Positions 1 through 9,519 are shown, counted from the first letter of the stretch. The stretch is 64,000 nt of DNA from Obesumbacterium proteus (GCF_001586165.1 NZ_CP014608.1:4947797-5011796); one strand, 5' to 3'. The notes: generated by a model not told the origin, from the letters alone. Translations and numbers: made by a program.

Positions 1-1
1 A

Positions 2-448
2 CCGGAAGAGTTCCGCCCGCTGATGGGCAACAGAATCTATGGATGTGATGATTGCCAGATGATCTGTCCGTGGAATCGCTTCTCTCAGCTAACCGAAGAA
101 GGCGATTTTAGCCCGCGCCAAAAGCTGCACACGCCAGAATTGATCGAACTATTTCAATGGGATGAAAAAACCTTCCTAAAAATCACCGAGGGGTCAGCCA
201 TTCGTCGGATTGGGCATCTGCGCTGGCTGCGTAATATTAGCGTCGCTTTGGGCAATGCTCCCTACGACGCACAGATTATTCCTCTGCTGCAATCAAGAAT
301 GGGATTGTCTGAGGTTTTAGATGAACATATCGAATGGGCGGTTAAACAGCAGCAAGAAAAACGCAGCGAAAACGTAATAGAAATTCAGACCAGCCAACAG
401 AAACGGCTTATTAGAGCGATTGAGAAAGGCCTACCGAGAGACGCATGA
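2..448 (+). CDS. queG: Epoxyqueuosine reductase QueG, C-terminal part
   Basis: This is the 3' end of a gene that enters from the left edge; the reading frame is open from base 2. QueG reduces epoxyqueuosine to queuosine in tRNA, the last step of queuosine synthesis, using cobalamin and two 4Fe-4S clusters. The visible fragment of about 148 residues carries the cysteine motif C-x2-C-x3-C-P-W-N-R near its start, which is the second cluster motif of the family, followed by a HEAT-like helical tail. In E. coli queG likewise precedes glyVXY and orn. The internal ATG at 23 is not the true start. The identity is firm; the N-terminus is missing because of the window edge. Confidence 0.93.
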   Translation, partial: PEEFRPLMGNRIYGCDDCQMICPWNRFSQLTEEGDFSPRQKLHTPELIELFQWDEKTFLKITEGSAIRRIGHLRWLRNISVALGNAPYDAQIIPLLQSRMGLSEVLDEHIEWAVKQQQEKRSENVIEIQTSQQKRLIRAIEKGLPRDA

Positions 449-759
449 CCCACTGGGAATATCATGTTTATCAGCGTTAAATTTTGTTGCCCTTCGCCTG
501 TGTATAAAAATAAATTTAGTTTGTGATTCAACAGCAAGACAAAGTGCAAGTGATCCGTATGTCATTTTTAACATTAAATTAGTTTATTTAAATCAAAAGG
601 TTAATTTAATGGTCTTGTGCTGGTTCTAGGAAGGTATGAGAAAGATATGCTGGCTAGCCTGTGGATAACTCTGTTCATGAAAATCATACTGATTATGACA
701 AATAGAGAAACTGCCCACATGAGGCATCGCTAAATTGAGAAGAATTTTAAGAAGAAAAT
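449..759. other. Intergenic gap between queG and tRNA-Gly genes
   Basis: About 310 bases with no credible gene. The short open frames here have no recognisable product and no ribosome binding site. The stretch is AT-rich around 480-620. The end of the leftward tRNA-Gly transcript must fall here, but I see no clear hairpin with a T-run. Confidence 0.6.
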
Positions 760-835
<76 letters not shown>

Positions 836-893
836 ATTTGACGCTTTAGCATCGACACCTTACTACTGGGTCAGTAATAACGGCGTTAGAAAT

Positions 894-969
<76 letters not shown>

Positions 970-1025
970 AACTTGGTATAGGTACTGCTTTTTTACTTTC
1001 AGCCGCCTAAGCGACCTTCTAAATT

Positions 1026-1101
<76 letters not shown>

Positions 1102-1180
1102 ATTGTCGTGCATTTCGTATCAAACATGGATTAAAACGATATCCGAAGAACTCGTAATTCCGTGTCGGTACGGGGAGCGC

Positions 1181-1208
1181 ATTATACGAGAATTTCTTTC
1201 CCCTGCAA
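1181..1208 (-). promoter_or_regulatory. Stable-RNA promoter of the tRNA-Gly operon
   Basis: On the minus strand, a -35 TTGCAG and a perfect -10 TATAAT are separated by 16 bases. A GC-rich discriminator (GCGCTCCCC) follows, as is typical of promoters under stringent control. Upstream (about 1209-1245) an A/T-rich tract could be an UP element. No other gene lies between it and the tRNA genes. Confidence 0.8.
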
Positions 1209-1373
1209 GCCCCTAACAAGAAATTTTTTAAAATTTCGTTCGTTTGCCGATAAAAACGACAACAAGGGCGAATTATCGACAACATCCGGATAAAAAACAA
1301 CTATTACGTTAAATATCGGTGGTTCGCAGCGTAAATACCGCGATGAAGATCGACTAAAAACCCCCATCGCAGC

Positions 1374-1421
1374 GTGTTAACGCTTCATCGTGCTAACGTT
1401 CCAAAGTGCTAACGCTTAAAG
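1374..1421. repeat. Three tandem 16-bp units at the 3' end of orn
   Basis: Units begin at 1374, 1390 and 1406, and each opens with GTG(C/T)TAACG, so the period is exactly 16 bases. The last unit overlaps the orn stop codon. The function is unknown; it could be a small slippage array or a protein-binding array. Confidence 0.55.
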
Positions 1422-1961
1422 CTTGATAAAGTTTTCACGGTAATAGGCGAGTTCAGCCACGGATTCGCGAATATCATCCAAGGCTTGATGCGTACCCTGC
1501 TTTTTGAAACCAGGCAAAATCTCTGGTTTCCAGCGGCGCGCCAACTCTTTTAGCGTACTCACGTCCAGATAGCGATAGTGGAAATACTGTTCCAACTCAG
1601 GCATATACTTGAACAGGAAGCGGCGATCCTGTCCAACGCTGTTACCACAGATCGGAGAAACGCCCGCAGGCACCCACTGCTGTAAGAACTCAATGGTTTT
1701 CTGCGCTGCGGTTGCGTCATCGATAGTGCTGGCTTTGACACGATCAACTAAGCCACTACCGGTATGGGTGCGCACGTTCCACTCATCCATCAGCGCCAGC
1801 TGTTCATCCGATTGGTGTACCGCAATCACCGGCCCTTCCGCCAGAATATTTAAATTGGCGTCGGTCACCAACGTCGCAATCTCAATGATGCGATCGACTT
1901 CGGGATCGAGCCCCGTCATTTCTAAATCGATCCAGATTAAATTCGTTTCACTTCCACTCAT
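1416..1961 (-). CDS. orn: Oligoribonuclease Orn
   Basis: A 181-residue 3'-5' exoribonuclease that degrades the short (2-5 nt) RNAs, including pGpG from c-di-GMP turnover, left by other RNases. The DEDDh motifs are visible: D12 and E14 in WIDLEMTGLD, a central NSVGQDRRF (D), and the C-terminal H-x4-D in THQALDDIRES. The length matches E. coli Orn. It is divergent from rsgA and near the tRNA-Gly genes, as in E. coli. Essential in many gammaproteobacteria. Confidence 0.97.
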   Translation of the reverse strand: MSGSETNLIWIDLEMTGLDPEVDRIIEIATLVTDANLNILAEGPVIAVHQSDEQLALMDEWNVRTHTGSGLVDRVKASTIDDATAAQKTIEFLQQWVPAGVSPICGNSVGQDRRFLFKYMPELEQYFHYRYLDVSTLKELARRWKPEILPGFKKQGTHQALDDIRESVAELAYYRENFIKL

Positions 1962-2132
1962 TGCGGCCTCGGCTCTTCTTCTTCATCAATAGCGTGTATC
2001 ATAGTCTTTTTGGCGACAACGAGCGATGGTCGTCAATTTCAGATTCGTTTTTGATATGGGTTTGTATGCCCGCCGAGCCTGGCGCTGCATCAAACTAACG
2101 TCGAGTTCGTTCAAACAAATGAGTGAGGCGCA

Positions 2133-3170
2133 GTGAGTAAGAACAAACTATCGAAAGGCCAACAACGCCGTGTTCAGGCAAACCATCAGCGTCGCCTGAC
2201 CAAAACTGATAATAGACCAGAACTGGATGACTCCCTGTTTGGCGAGCCACAAGAAGGGATTGTTGTCAGCCGTTTCGGCAAACATGCCGACGTTGAAGCC
2301 GCCGATGGCACTCAGCATCGCTGTAATATCCGTCGAACCATTCGTTCACTGGTTACCGGCGATCGCGTGGTGTGGCGTTCTGGCGCACAGCCGGGCGTAA
2401 AGGGCATTGTGGAAGCCGTGCATGAACGCACCTCAATGCTAACTCGCCCCGATTTCTACGACGGCCTAAAACCGATTGCCGCCAACATCGACCAAATAGT
2501 TATTGTGTCGGCCATTTTACCTGAGCTGTCGCTGAATATTATCGACCGCTATCTGGTTGCCTGTGAAACGTTAGAGATTGAGCCATTGATTGTGCTCAAC
2601 AAAATCGATTTGCTGGATGAAGAAGGCCGTAAATTTGTCGAAGAAGCGATGGATATCTATCGCCATATTGGCTATCGCGTACTGATGGTATCGAGCCACT
2701 CGCAGGAAGGTATCGCTGAACTACAGAATGCGCTCACCGATCGCATCAGTATTTTTGCAGGCCAGTCCGGCGTGGGGAAATCCAGCCTACTCAATGCTCT
2801 GCTGCCAGAACTCAACCCTATCTTAGTCGGTGCAGTTTCTGATAACTCAGGTTTAGGTCAGCACACCACCACGGCGGCGCGTCTTTATCACTTCCCACAG
2901 GGCGGCGATATTATCGATTCCCCCGGGATCCGTGAGTTTGGCCTATGGCATCTCGATCCAGAACAGGTTACGTTAGGCTTCATTGAATTCCGCAAATACC
3001 TCGGTGGCTGCAAATTCCGCGACTGTAAGCACGACAACGATCCGGGTTGTGCCCTGCGAGAAGCCGCAGAAAACGGCGAGATTGCCGAAGAACGCTTTGA
3101 TAACTATCACCGCATTTTAGAAAGTATGTCGCAGGTAAAAACGCGTAAAAATTTCTTTAATGAAGATTAG
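2133..3170 (+). CDS. rsgA: Ribosome small-subunit biogenesis GTPase RsgA
   Basis: A 345-residue circularly permuted GTPase that assists late 30S subunit maturation. An N-terminal OB-fold (about residues 38-105) is followed by the permuted G-motif order: NKID (G4, about 156) first, then GQSGVGKS (G1, about 210), then DSPG (G3, about 263). A C-terminal zinc knuckle follows (C-x4-C-x-H and a later C). The start is GTG at 2133 preceded by GAGGCG. It stands alone between orn and psd, the E. coli order. Confidence 0.97.
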   Translation: MSKNKLSKGQQRRVQANHQRRLTKTDNRPELDDSLFGEPQEGIVVSRFGKHADVEAADGTQHRCNIRRTIRSLVTGDRVVWRSGAQPGVKGIVEAVHERTSMLTRPDFYDGLKPIAANIDQIVIVSAILPELSLNIIDRYLVACETLEIEPLIVLNKIDLLDEEGRKFVEEAMDIYRHIGYRVLMVSSHSQEGIAELQNALTDRISIFAGQSGVGKSSLLNALLPELNPILVGAVSDNSGLGQHTTTAARLYHFPQGGDIIDSPGIREFGLWHLDPEQVTLGFIEFRKYLGGCKFRDCKHDNDPGCALREAAENGEIAEERFDNYHRILESMSQVKTRKNFFNED

Positions 3171-3479
3171 AATTTTCTGATTATTGAATGATTTATCAAA
3201 TAATTGTGGCTGCACCACGTGAGTACCTCTCTCGCGATGCGGCCTCAAATATTGATAATATATACGGGCGTGCCTATCTGGTGCGGCCTCAATGTGACCT
3301 AAGTCACCGCAAAAGCATCACGGTTTTGCTTTAGTGGCATGTTATCCACCACGCTTTGGAAGGTGGAAAATCAGCATGCGAAGTGTTAAAAAGCAGACCA
3401 ATTTATTGAGAATTTATTCCGACGACGCAGATTTTTATTCCAGCGTCCCTCGGAAACTGACCCATTGGAAGAGGCTAAC
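3171..3479. other. Gap between rsgA and psd
   Basis: About 310 bases without a gene. It contains an 11-bp direct repeat TGCGGCCTCAA at 3238 and 3282 and must hold the psd promoter. I do not see a convincing sigma-E or CpxR site and do not assign one. Confidence 0.5.
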
Positions 3480-4415
3480 GTGCTCGATAGCATTAAAATT
3501 AAACTTCAATATTTACTGCCTAAACAAGGCCTGACTCGTCTTGCTGGTTGGGGCGCGAACAAAAAGGCTGGCTGGCTGACCCAAGCGGTTATCAAAGCTT
3601 TCGTCGGCTATTACAAAGTAAATATGAAAGAAGCGCTCTATCCAAACCCAGAGCACTACAAAACATTTAATGAATTCTTTGTTCGTCCACTGCGCAGCGG
3701 TGTACGCCCGGTCGCCGATCACGCCGACGGTCTGGTTTTACCGGCCGACGGTGCAATCAGCCAATTAGGCAAAATCGAACAAGGTAAAATCTTGCAGGCC
3801 AAAGGCCATGACTACTCTTTAGAGGCCCTGTTAGCGGGCAACTATTTGTTAGCCGAAGAGTTCAAAGATGGTCATTTTGCCACGACCTACCTGTCGCCAC
3901 GTGATTACCACCGTGTACATATGCCTTGTAACGGCGTATTGCGTGAAATGATCTACGTTCCTGGCGACCTGTTCTCGGTGAACCCGCTTACCGCCGCTAA
4001 CGTCCCTAACTTGTTCGCACGTAACGAGCGTCTCATCTGCATTTTTGACACAGATTTTGGCCCAATGGCACAGATTTTAGTCGGTGCAACCATTGTTGGC
4101 AGCATCGAGACTGTTTGGTCTGGTACGGTTAACGTGACCCGTGAAGGCATTATTCAGCGGTGGACTTACCCAACTGCGGGCAATGAAGGCGCGGTTGTGT
4201 TGAAAAAAGGCGAAGAAATGGGCCGCTTCAAACTCGGCTCTACGGTTATCAACCTGTTTGCTGCCAACCGTATCGAATTTAACGCCACCCTAGCCAGCGG
4301 AGCCAAAACGCTCATGGGGGCTGAATTTGCTCACAGCGTTAATGCCGCGGCACCGGTAGAAACCGTGACCGCAGAAGACACCATAGAGCAGACCGAAACA
4401 CCTGCCGCAGAGTAA
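3480..4415 (+). CDS. psd: Phosphatidylserine decarboxylase proenzyme
   Basis: Psd is an inner-membrane enzyme that decarboxylates phosphatidylserine to phosphatidylethanolamine. The 311-residue proenzyme carries the self-cleaving LGST motif. Ser254 is the residue turned into the pyruvoyl group, splitting the chain into beta and alpha subunits. I chose GTG at 3480 because GGAAGAGG ends six bases before it and the protein then begins as E. coli Psd does. A TTG at 3465 would add five residues and is less likely. The C-terminus past about residue 290 is a variable, acidic, proline/alanine-rich tail. Confidence 0.95.
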   Translation: MLDSIKIKLQYLLPKQGLTRLAGWGANKKAGWLTQAVIKAFVGYYKVNMKEALYPNPEHYKTFNEFFVRPLRSGVRPVADHADGLVLPADGAISQLGKIEQGKILQAKGHDYSLEALLAGNYLLAEEFKDGHFATTYLSPRDYHRVHMPCNGVLREMIYVPGDLFSVNPLTAANVPNLFARNERLICIFDTDFGPMAQILVGATIVGSIETVWSGTVNVTREGIIQRWTYPTAGNEGAVVLKKGEEMGRFKLGSTVINLFAANRIEFNATLASGAKTLMGAEFAHSVNAAAPVETVTAEDTIEQTETPAAE

Positions 4416-4424
4416 AACGCGTAG

Positions 4425-4454
4425 TGGCAAGCCACAATTGATGTGGGCTTGCCA
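4425..4454 (+). terminator. Hairpin after psd
   Basis: A 12-13 bp stem (TGGCAAGCCACA / TGTGGGCTTGCCA) lies just after the psd stop, followed by TCTTTCCC rather than a clean T-run. It may be a leaky terminator or an mRNA-stabilising hairpin, since psd and mscM are co-oriented. Confidence 0.45.
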
Positions 4455-4481
4455 TCTTTCCCGCCTTTATTCTTTAGTTTA

Positions 4482-4607
4482 TATACCCAAAATAATTCAA
4501 GTCGCATTGAGGCGGCGACGCAGTGAATCCTAGGAGTTTACATAAGTAAATGACTGGGGTGAGCGAGGAAAGCCAACAAAGATGCCACTTGAAGTATGAC
4601 GGGTATA
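4482..4607. repeat. ERIC (IRU) element, 126 bp
   Basis: The ends are TATACCC and GGGTATA, and the length of 126 bp matches the usual ERIC length. The centre holds the conserved ERIC core, including AAGTAAATGACTGGGGTGAG (close to the ERIC2 primer site), and an inverted match to it. It lies between psd and mscM and would be transcribed if they form an operon. Confidence 0.88.
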
Positions 4608-4650
4608 AAGAATTAATCCGAGAAACGTTCGTAAAAAGAAAGGAAGAGTT

Positions 4651-7600
4651 ATGCGCCTGATTACCAAATTGTTGATAACCGGGTTACTGATGTTATCCCT
4701 TCCACTTAGTGCGAACGCCGCACTGAATGAGCAACAACTCGCCCAAGAACTCAAACAAGCCGAATCCAATAAAAACACCCCCAATCAGGCTGAACTGGTT
4801 GAGGCGCTTCAGAGCGCACTTAACTGGATCAATGAGAGTAAAGAGTCTGCTCAACGTACTCAGCAATATCAGAAATCCATCAGTGATTTTCCCAAACTCA
4901 CGCGCGAACTCCGCCAACAGCTCAGCGATGAAAGCACCCCACCGCTGCCCGCGGCATCCATACCCGCTAGCGAAGCAGAACAACAAATTCTGCAAATTAG
5001 CAGCCAACTGTTGGAAGTTTCACGCCAGTTACAGCAAGAACTCGACCGCTCACGTGTCATCAGTGATTCGTTAAGTCAGGTTCCGCTCAAACAGGCTACC
5101 GCCCGCAAGGACTTAACCGAGGCCGAACGCCGTTTGCAAAATCTGGTCGTCACCAGTACCCCGTTGGCACAGGCCCAATCAAGCCAGCTACAGGCTGAGG
5201 TCGCGGCACGTAAAGCGTTGGTCGACGAATTAGAGTTGGAGCAGCTTTCTGCCAATAACCGTCAGGAATTGGCACGTTTACAGGCAGATGTACTCCGCAA
5301 ACGCCATGAGCGCCTCGATCTTCAGTTACAGGATTTACGTAACTCGCTGAATACTCAACGACAACGTGAAGCCGAACAGGCCTTAGAACGAACGCAGCAA
5401 TTAGTTGAACAAAGCGGGGATTTGCCCAAATCAATTTCCGATCAGCTGAAAATCAATCAGGAACTGTCTCGCGCATTGAATGAGCAAGCGGCGCGCATGG
5501 ATGATATTGCCAACCAACAGCGAACCGCCGCGGCGCAAACTATTCAGGTGCGTCAGGCTCTCAGCACCATTCGTGAACAGGCCCAGTGGCTAGGGGTTTC
5601 CACCGCGTTGGGGGAAACGCTACGTGCGCAGGTTGCGCGCTTGCCTGATATGCCTAAACCGCAGCAGCTCGATGGCGATATGGCCAAACTGCGCGTGCAG
5701 CGTTTGTACTTTGAAAACCTACTCAACAAAATTGAACCAGCCGCCGACTATAAGCAAAACGATGGTAAGCCCTTAACGATTTCACAGCAGCGTTTGTTAC
5801 AGCCACAGCTTAAAACACAGCGCGAGTTACTGAATTCACTGCTTTCCGGCTGTGATTCGCAAATCCTAGAATTAACCAAACTTAAAGTCGCCAACACCCA
5901 GCTTATTGATGCGCTGACCGAGATTAAAGACGCCACCCACCGTTATCTTTTCTGGGCGGCGGACGTTGATCCTCTAGGCGTTAGCGCACCGTTAGACGTG
6001 ATTCAGAGCCTCAACCGTCTGCTGTCGCTGGATACGCTTTCTCAGCTTAGCCAAGCGTTTCTCATGATGCTCACAACCAAAGAAACGCTGTTGCCGCTGT
6101 TTGGTGCCCTATTGCTGGTTGGCTTTAGTTTTTATTCTCGCCGCCATTATCAGGCCTTTATGGAGCGCGCCAGCAGCAAGGTCGGTAAGGTGACCCAAGA
6201 TCATATTTCGCTCACGCTGCGCACGGTGTTCTGGTCAATTCTCGTGGCGTTGCCGCTGCCGGTGCTGTGGGCGGCGTTAGGCTACGGATTACAAAATGCA
6301 TGGCCCTATCCCATGGCCGTTGCCATTGGTGATGGCGTAACAGCCGCGCTGCCGGTGCTGTGGGCATTTATGATCAGCGCCGCATTTGCTCATCCAAACG
6401 GGTTATTCATTGCGCATTTCCGTTGGGAAGAACAACAGGTTAAGCGCGCAATGCGCTACTACCTCATGTCAATTTGGTTAATCGTGCCGCTGCTGATGGC
6501 GCTTGTTACCTTCGATAATCTAGACGACCGCGCCTTTGCGGGCTCGCTGGGACGCGCCTGTTTCATCATGCTGTGTGTGGCGCTCAGCTTGCTAACCACC
6601 AGCCTGAAGCGCGCAGGTATTCCGCTTTACCTCAACAAACAGGGCGACGGCGAAAACCTGATCAACCACGCGCTATGGTGGATTTTGCTGTGTGCACCGC
6701 TGGTGGCCGCTTTCGCTTCCCTGCTGGGCTACTTCAACACGGCGCAAATTTTATTAGCGCGTTTAGAGAGCTCGGTGGCCATCTGGTTCATCTTGTTGGT
6801 GGTGTATTACATCATCCGCCGTTGGATGTTGATTCAGCGCCGTCGTATCGCCTTCGAGCGAGCCAAACAGCGCCGCGCAGAACGCTTAGAAAAGCGTACC
6901 AAGGGTGAAGAGGATTCGACTCCGCACAGCGTTGAAGGGAGTCAGGACATTGAAGAGCCAGTGGTCGATCTCGACGCCATCAGTGCTCAATCGCTTCGTT
7001 TGGTTCGTTCGATTCTTACCATGATTGCGCTGGTATCGCTTATCTGGCTGTGGTCTGAATTGCATTCAGCCTTCGCGTTTTTGGAAAACATTCGTCTGTG
7101 GGATGTCACCAGCTCATCACAGGGAGTTGAAAGCCTCCAGCCTATTACGCTCGGGGCGGTGCTGATCGCGATATTAGTCATGATCGTCACGGTGCAGCTG
7201 GTCAAGAATCTGCCCGCTCTGCTGGAGCTTGGGTTGCTGCAACATCTTGATTTAACGCCAGGCACCGGATATGCCATTACCACCATCACCAAATACCTGT
7301 TGTTGCTGATTGGCGGCCTGATTGGTTTCTCGATGTTGGGCATTGAGTGGGCGAAATTACAATGGTTGGTCGCCGCGCTGACCCTCGGTTTGGGCTTCGG
7401 CTTACAGGAGATCGTTGCTAACTTTGCCTCCGGCTTGATCATTCTGTTTGAAAAACCGATCCGCATCGGCGATACCGTGACAATCCGCGATCTCACCGGC
7501 TCCGTGACCAAAATCAATACGCGCGCTACCACGATTTCAGACTGGGACCGCAAAGAGATCATCGTGCCCAACAAGGCCTTTATCACCGAGCAGTTTATCA

Positions 7601-7968
7601 ACTGGTCGTTAAGCGATGCCGTCACCCGTGTTGTGCTTACCGTGCCTGCCGAGGCAACAGCCAGTAGCCAAGAGGTCACAGACGTTCTGCTTGAAGCGGC
7701 ATCAAAATGCTCGCTGGTGCTCGATACGCCTGCGCCAGAGGCTTATCTGGTGGATATACAGCAAGGGATCCAGATTTTCGAACTGCGTATTTATGCCGCT
7801 GAAATGGCGCACCGTATGCCGCTGCGTCATGAGATCCATCAATTGATCTTGGCGGGCTTCCAGCAGCACGATCTGAAACTGCCGTTCCCACCGTTCCAAG
7901 TCAGCACCGATACGTTGCGACAGGCGCGGGGAAGTATGAGAAGGACGTTTACGACTGGAGGGTTATAA
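4651..7968 (+). CDS. mscM: Miniconductance mechanosensitive channel MscM
   Basis: A 1105-residue inner-membrane channel that opens on membrane tension to release solutes at osmotic downshock. It has an N-terminal signal peptide (cleavage near ANA, residue 23) and then a long periplasmic coiled-coil region rich in Q, E and L (about 25-440). Several membrane helices follow (about 480-900), and the C-terminal MscS core has a pore helix and beta domain (GLGFGLQEIVANFASG, about 915-930). The length agrees with E. coli MscM (YjeP). The ATG at 4651 follows AAGGAAGAG. It sits downstream of psd as in E. coli, separated here by an ERIC element. Confidence 0.96.
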   Translation: MRLITKLLITGLLMLSLPLSANAALNEQQLAQELKQAESNKNTPNQAELVEALQSALNWINESKESAQRTQQYQKSISDFPKLTRELRQQLSDESTPPLPAASIPASEAEQQILQISSQLLEVSRQLQQELDRSRVISDSLSQVPLKQATARKDLTEAERRLQNLVVTSTPLAQAQSSQLQAEVAARKALVDELELEQLSANNRQELARLQADVLRKRHERLDLQLQDLRNSLNTQRQREAEQALERTQQLVEQSGDLPKSISDQLKINQELSRALNEQAARMDDIANQQRTAAAQTIQVRQALSTIREQAQWLGVSTALGETLRAQVARLPDMPKPQQLDGDMAKLRVQRLYFENLLNKIEPAADYKQNDGKPLTISQQRLLQPQLKTQRELLNSLLSGCDSQILELTKLKVANTQLIDALTEIKDATHRYLFWAADVDPLGVSAPLDVIQSLNRLLSLDTLSQLSQAFLMMLTTKETLLPLFGALLLVGFSFYSRRHYQAFMERASSKVGKVTQDHISLTLRTVFWSILVALPLPVLWAALGYGLQNAWPYPMAVAIGDGVTAALPVLWAFMISAAFAHPNGLFIAHFRWEEQQVKRAMRYYLMSIWLIVPLLMALVTFDNLDDRAFAGSLGRACFIMLCVALSLLTTSLKRAGIPLYLNKQGDGENLINHALWWILLCAPLVAAFASLLGYFNTAQILLARLESSVAIWFILLVVYYIIRRWMLIQRRRIAFERAKQRRAERLEKRTKGEEDSTPHSVEGSQDIEEPVVDLDAISAQSLRLVRSILTMIALVSLIWLWSELHSAFAFLENIRLWDVTSSSQGVESLQPITLGAVLIAILVMIVTVQLVKNLPALLELGLLQHLDLTPGTGYAITTITKYLLLLIGGLIGFSMLGIEWAKLQWLVAALTLGLGFGLQEIVANFASGLIILFEKPIRIGDTVTIRDLTGSVTKINTRATTISDWDRKEIIVPNKAFITEQFINWSLSDAVTRVVLTVPAEATASSQEVTDVLLEAASKCSLVLDTPAPEAYLVDIQQGIQIFELRIYAAEMAHRMPLRHEIHQLILAGFQQHDLKLPFPPFQVSTDTLRQARGSMRRTFTTGGL

Positions 7969-8070
7969 CCTCAGTTATTAAATAACGATGAGAAACTCTG
8001 CCTGCCATAAATGCCATGGCGGTGTAAGGTTTCGTTCGCCTATCCGCTACGGTATTCACATACAAACTGC

Positions 8071-8213
8071 GTAGCAGGCGACCGATGAGGGGCGCCAGCG
8101 CGCGCCCCTTCAATCCTCGCGCTTTTATCCGAAATGCCATCTCCGCTCCGGTTTGGTATCGCCCATCCCGGGCGCCCCAAACTCCGCCGGAACATCCCTG
8201 TACCGGCGGCTCT
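8071..8213 (+). repeat. Structured repeat, copy A of an inverted pair
   Basis: A GC-rich, hairpin-forming segment. It contains a stem GAGGGGCGC/GCGCGCCCCTT around a CAGC loop, a conserved TCGCGCTTTTA(T/A)CCGA block, and a terminal stem CCGCCGG...CCGGCGG around CATCCCTG. The reverse complement of 8298-8434 has the same blocks in the same order. No open frame here looks real. I do not recognise a named family. Confidence 0.65.
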
Positions 8214-8297
8214 CTCTACCAAGACTTAAACGATTAAAAGATAAGAAAGAAGAGATAATAAAATCTTTGTCTTTTTTATGTTGAAAGAATGCATTTT

Positions 8298-8434
8298 AGA
8301 GCCGCCAGCAGGGATGCTGGTGGCAGGTTGAGGGCGCACAGGACGTGCGCTCCGAGACCGGTCGGACAAACGACTCGGTTAAAAGCGCGAGAGTGAAGAG
8401 GTTGCGCGCTGGCAACCTCTTCTCGGACGCCTAC
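8298..8434 (-). repeat. Structured repeat, copy B of an inverted pair
   Basis: Read on the minus strand this has the same layout as copy A: stem GAGGTTGC/GCAACCTC around CAGC, then CTCGCGCTTTTAACCGA, an extra GGAGCGCACGTCC hairpin, and a terminal stem CCAGCATCCCTGCTGG. Stem bases differ from copy A on both sides at once (GGGG:CCCC against GGTT:AACC). This suggests a fold under selection rather than a coding sequence. Confidence 0.65.
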
Positions 8435-8541
8435 GTCTGCGGTTTCATGGAAACACAAATGCTCACAGGCGGACGAAATCTTTCACCGCTCTTACATAAA
8501 AGATTCTAAATGCAAGGCGGCGTTGCTTAGCCAAAAATTAC

Positions 8542-9519
8542 CTACGCCCTATCCACCGGAAACGCAATCACTTCACTTAACCGTTCTGCCTTGAGCGCCA
8601 GCATAATCAATCGATCAACGCCAAGTGCGACACCCGAGCAATCCGGCAATCCGTGCTCTAATGCCGCCAGCAGATTTTCATCCAGTGGATGCTCAGGCAA
8701 GCCCATTGCCGCGCGTTTGCGGTTATCTTGCTCAAAGCGCATGCGCTGCTCGCGAGCATCCGTTAACTCATGGAAACCATTCGCCAGCTCGATGCCTTTG
8801 TAATAGACCTCAAAGCGCTCCGCCACACGGTGATCTTCGGTGCTGATTTGCGCTAAAGAGGCCTGCGAGGCAGGGAAATGGTATACAAACGTTGGCTTAT
8901 CACGGCCAATATTCGGCTCAACGCCAAAGGTAAACAGCAGCTGTAACAGCGTATCGCGATCTTCTTCTTGATCGGCCACGTTGCTCAGATCGAGCTTCGC
9001 CGCCACTTCGCGCAACTGTACTTTGTCGGCAGAAAGCGGGTCCATATCCAAATGACGAATAAACGCCTGCTGGTAGGAAAGCGTTTCGGCGCTGTCGCAT
9101 TCCAATACCTGTTGCAGAAGATCGTCGACCTCATTCATTAAACGGTACATGTCGTAGTGTGGGCGATACCACTCCAGCATGCTGAATTCAGGATTATGAT
9201 GTCGGCCTGACTCTTCATTGCGGAAGCTTTTGCCGAGCTGATAAATCGGCCCGCTGCCCGCTGCTAACAGGCGCTTCATGTGATATTCCGGGCTGGTCAT
9301 CATGTATAGCGTCATGCCCTGCGCCGCACCGGGGCCCACAAAATGGGTTTGGAATGGCACAAGATGAATGTCCGTTACCGTTGCCTGGCTCATTGCCGGC
9401 GTGTCGACTTCAAGAACACCGCGGTCCGAGAAGAATCGACGAATGGTGGACACGATTGTCGCGCGCTTCAACAAATTGGCGATAGGGGCACTTGGCTGCC
9501 AGCTTGCCGTTTCGCTCAT
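8542..9519 (-). CDS. epmA: EF-P (R)-beta-lysine ligase EpmA
   Basis: EpmA (GenX, PoxA, YjeA) is a truncated class II lysyl-tRNA synthetase homologue that attaches (R)-beta-lysine to Lys34 of elongation factor P. It is 325 residues, with class II motif 2 near FRNEE and motif 3 in GVALGVDRLIML at the C-terminus; it lacks a tRNA anticodon-binding domain. The start is ATG at 9519 with GGAG upstream, giving the family N-terminus MSETASWQPSA. An upstream in-frame extension to 9738 is open but unlike the family. Its partners efp and epmB lie about 5 kb away in this window. Confidence 0.95.
   Translation of the reverse strand: MSETASWQPSAPIANLLKRATIVSTIRRFFSDRGVLEVDTPAMSQATVTDIHLVPFQTHFVGPGAAQGMTLYMMTSPEYHMKRLLAAGSGPIYQLGKSFRNEESGRHHNPEFSMLEWYRPHYDMYRLMNEVDDLLQQVLECDSAETLSYQQAFIRHLDMDPLSADKVQLREVAAKLDLSNVADQEEDRDTLLQLLFTFGVEPNIGRDKPTFVYHFPASQASLAQISTEDHRVAERFEVYYKGIELANGFHELTDAREQRMRFEQDNRKRAAMGLPEHPLDENLLAALEHGLPDCSGVALGVDRLIMLALKAERLSEVIAFPVDRA

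Noticed and set aside
6987..7679. A 230-codon minus-strand frame inside mscM
   Set aside because: It is opposite the conserved MscS core and has no recognisable domain or start signal.
8040..8458. Short minus-strand frames after mscM
   Set aside because: They lie in the hairpin repeats; stem pairing explains the sequence better than coding.
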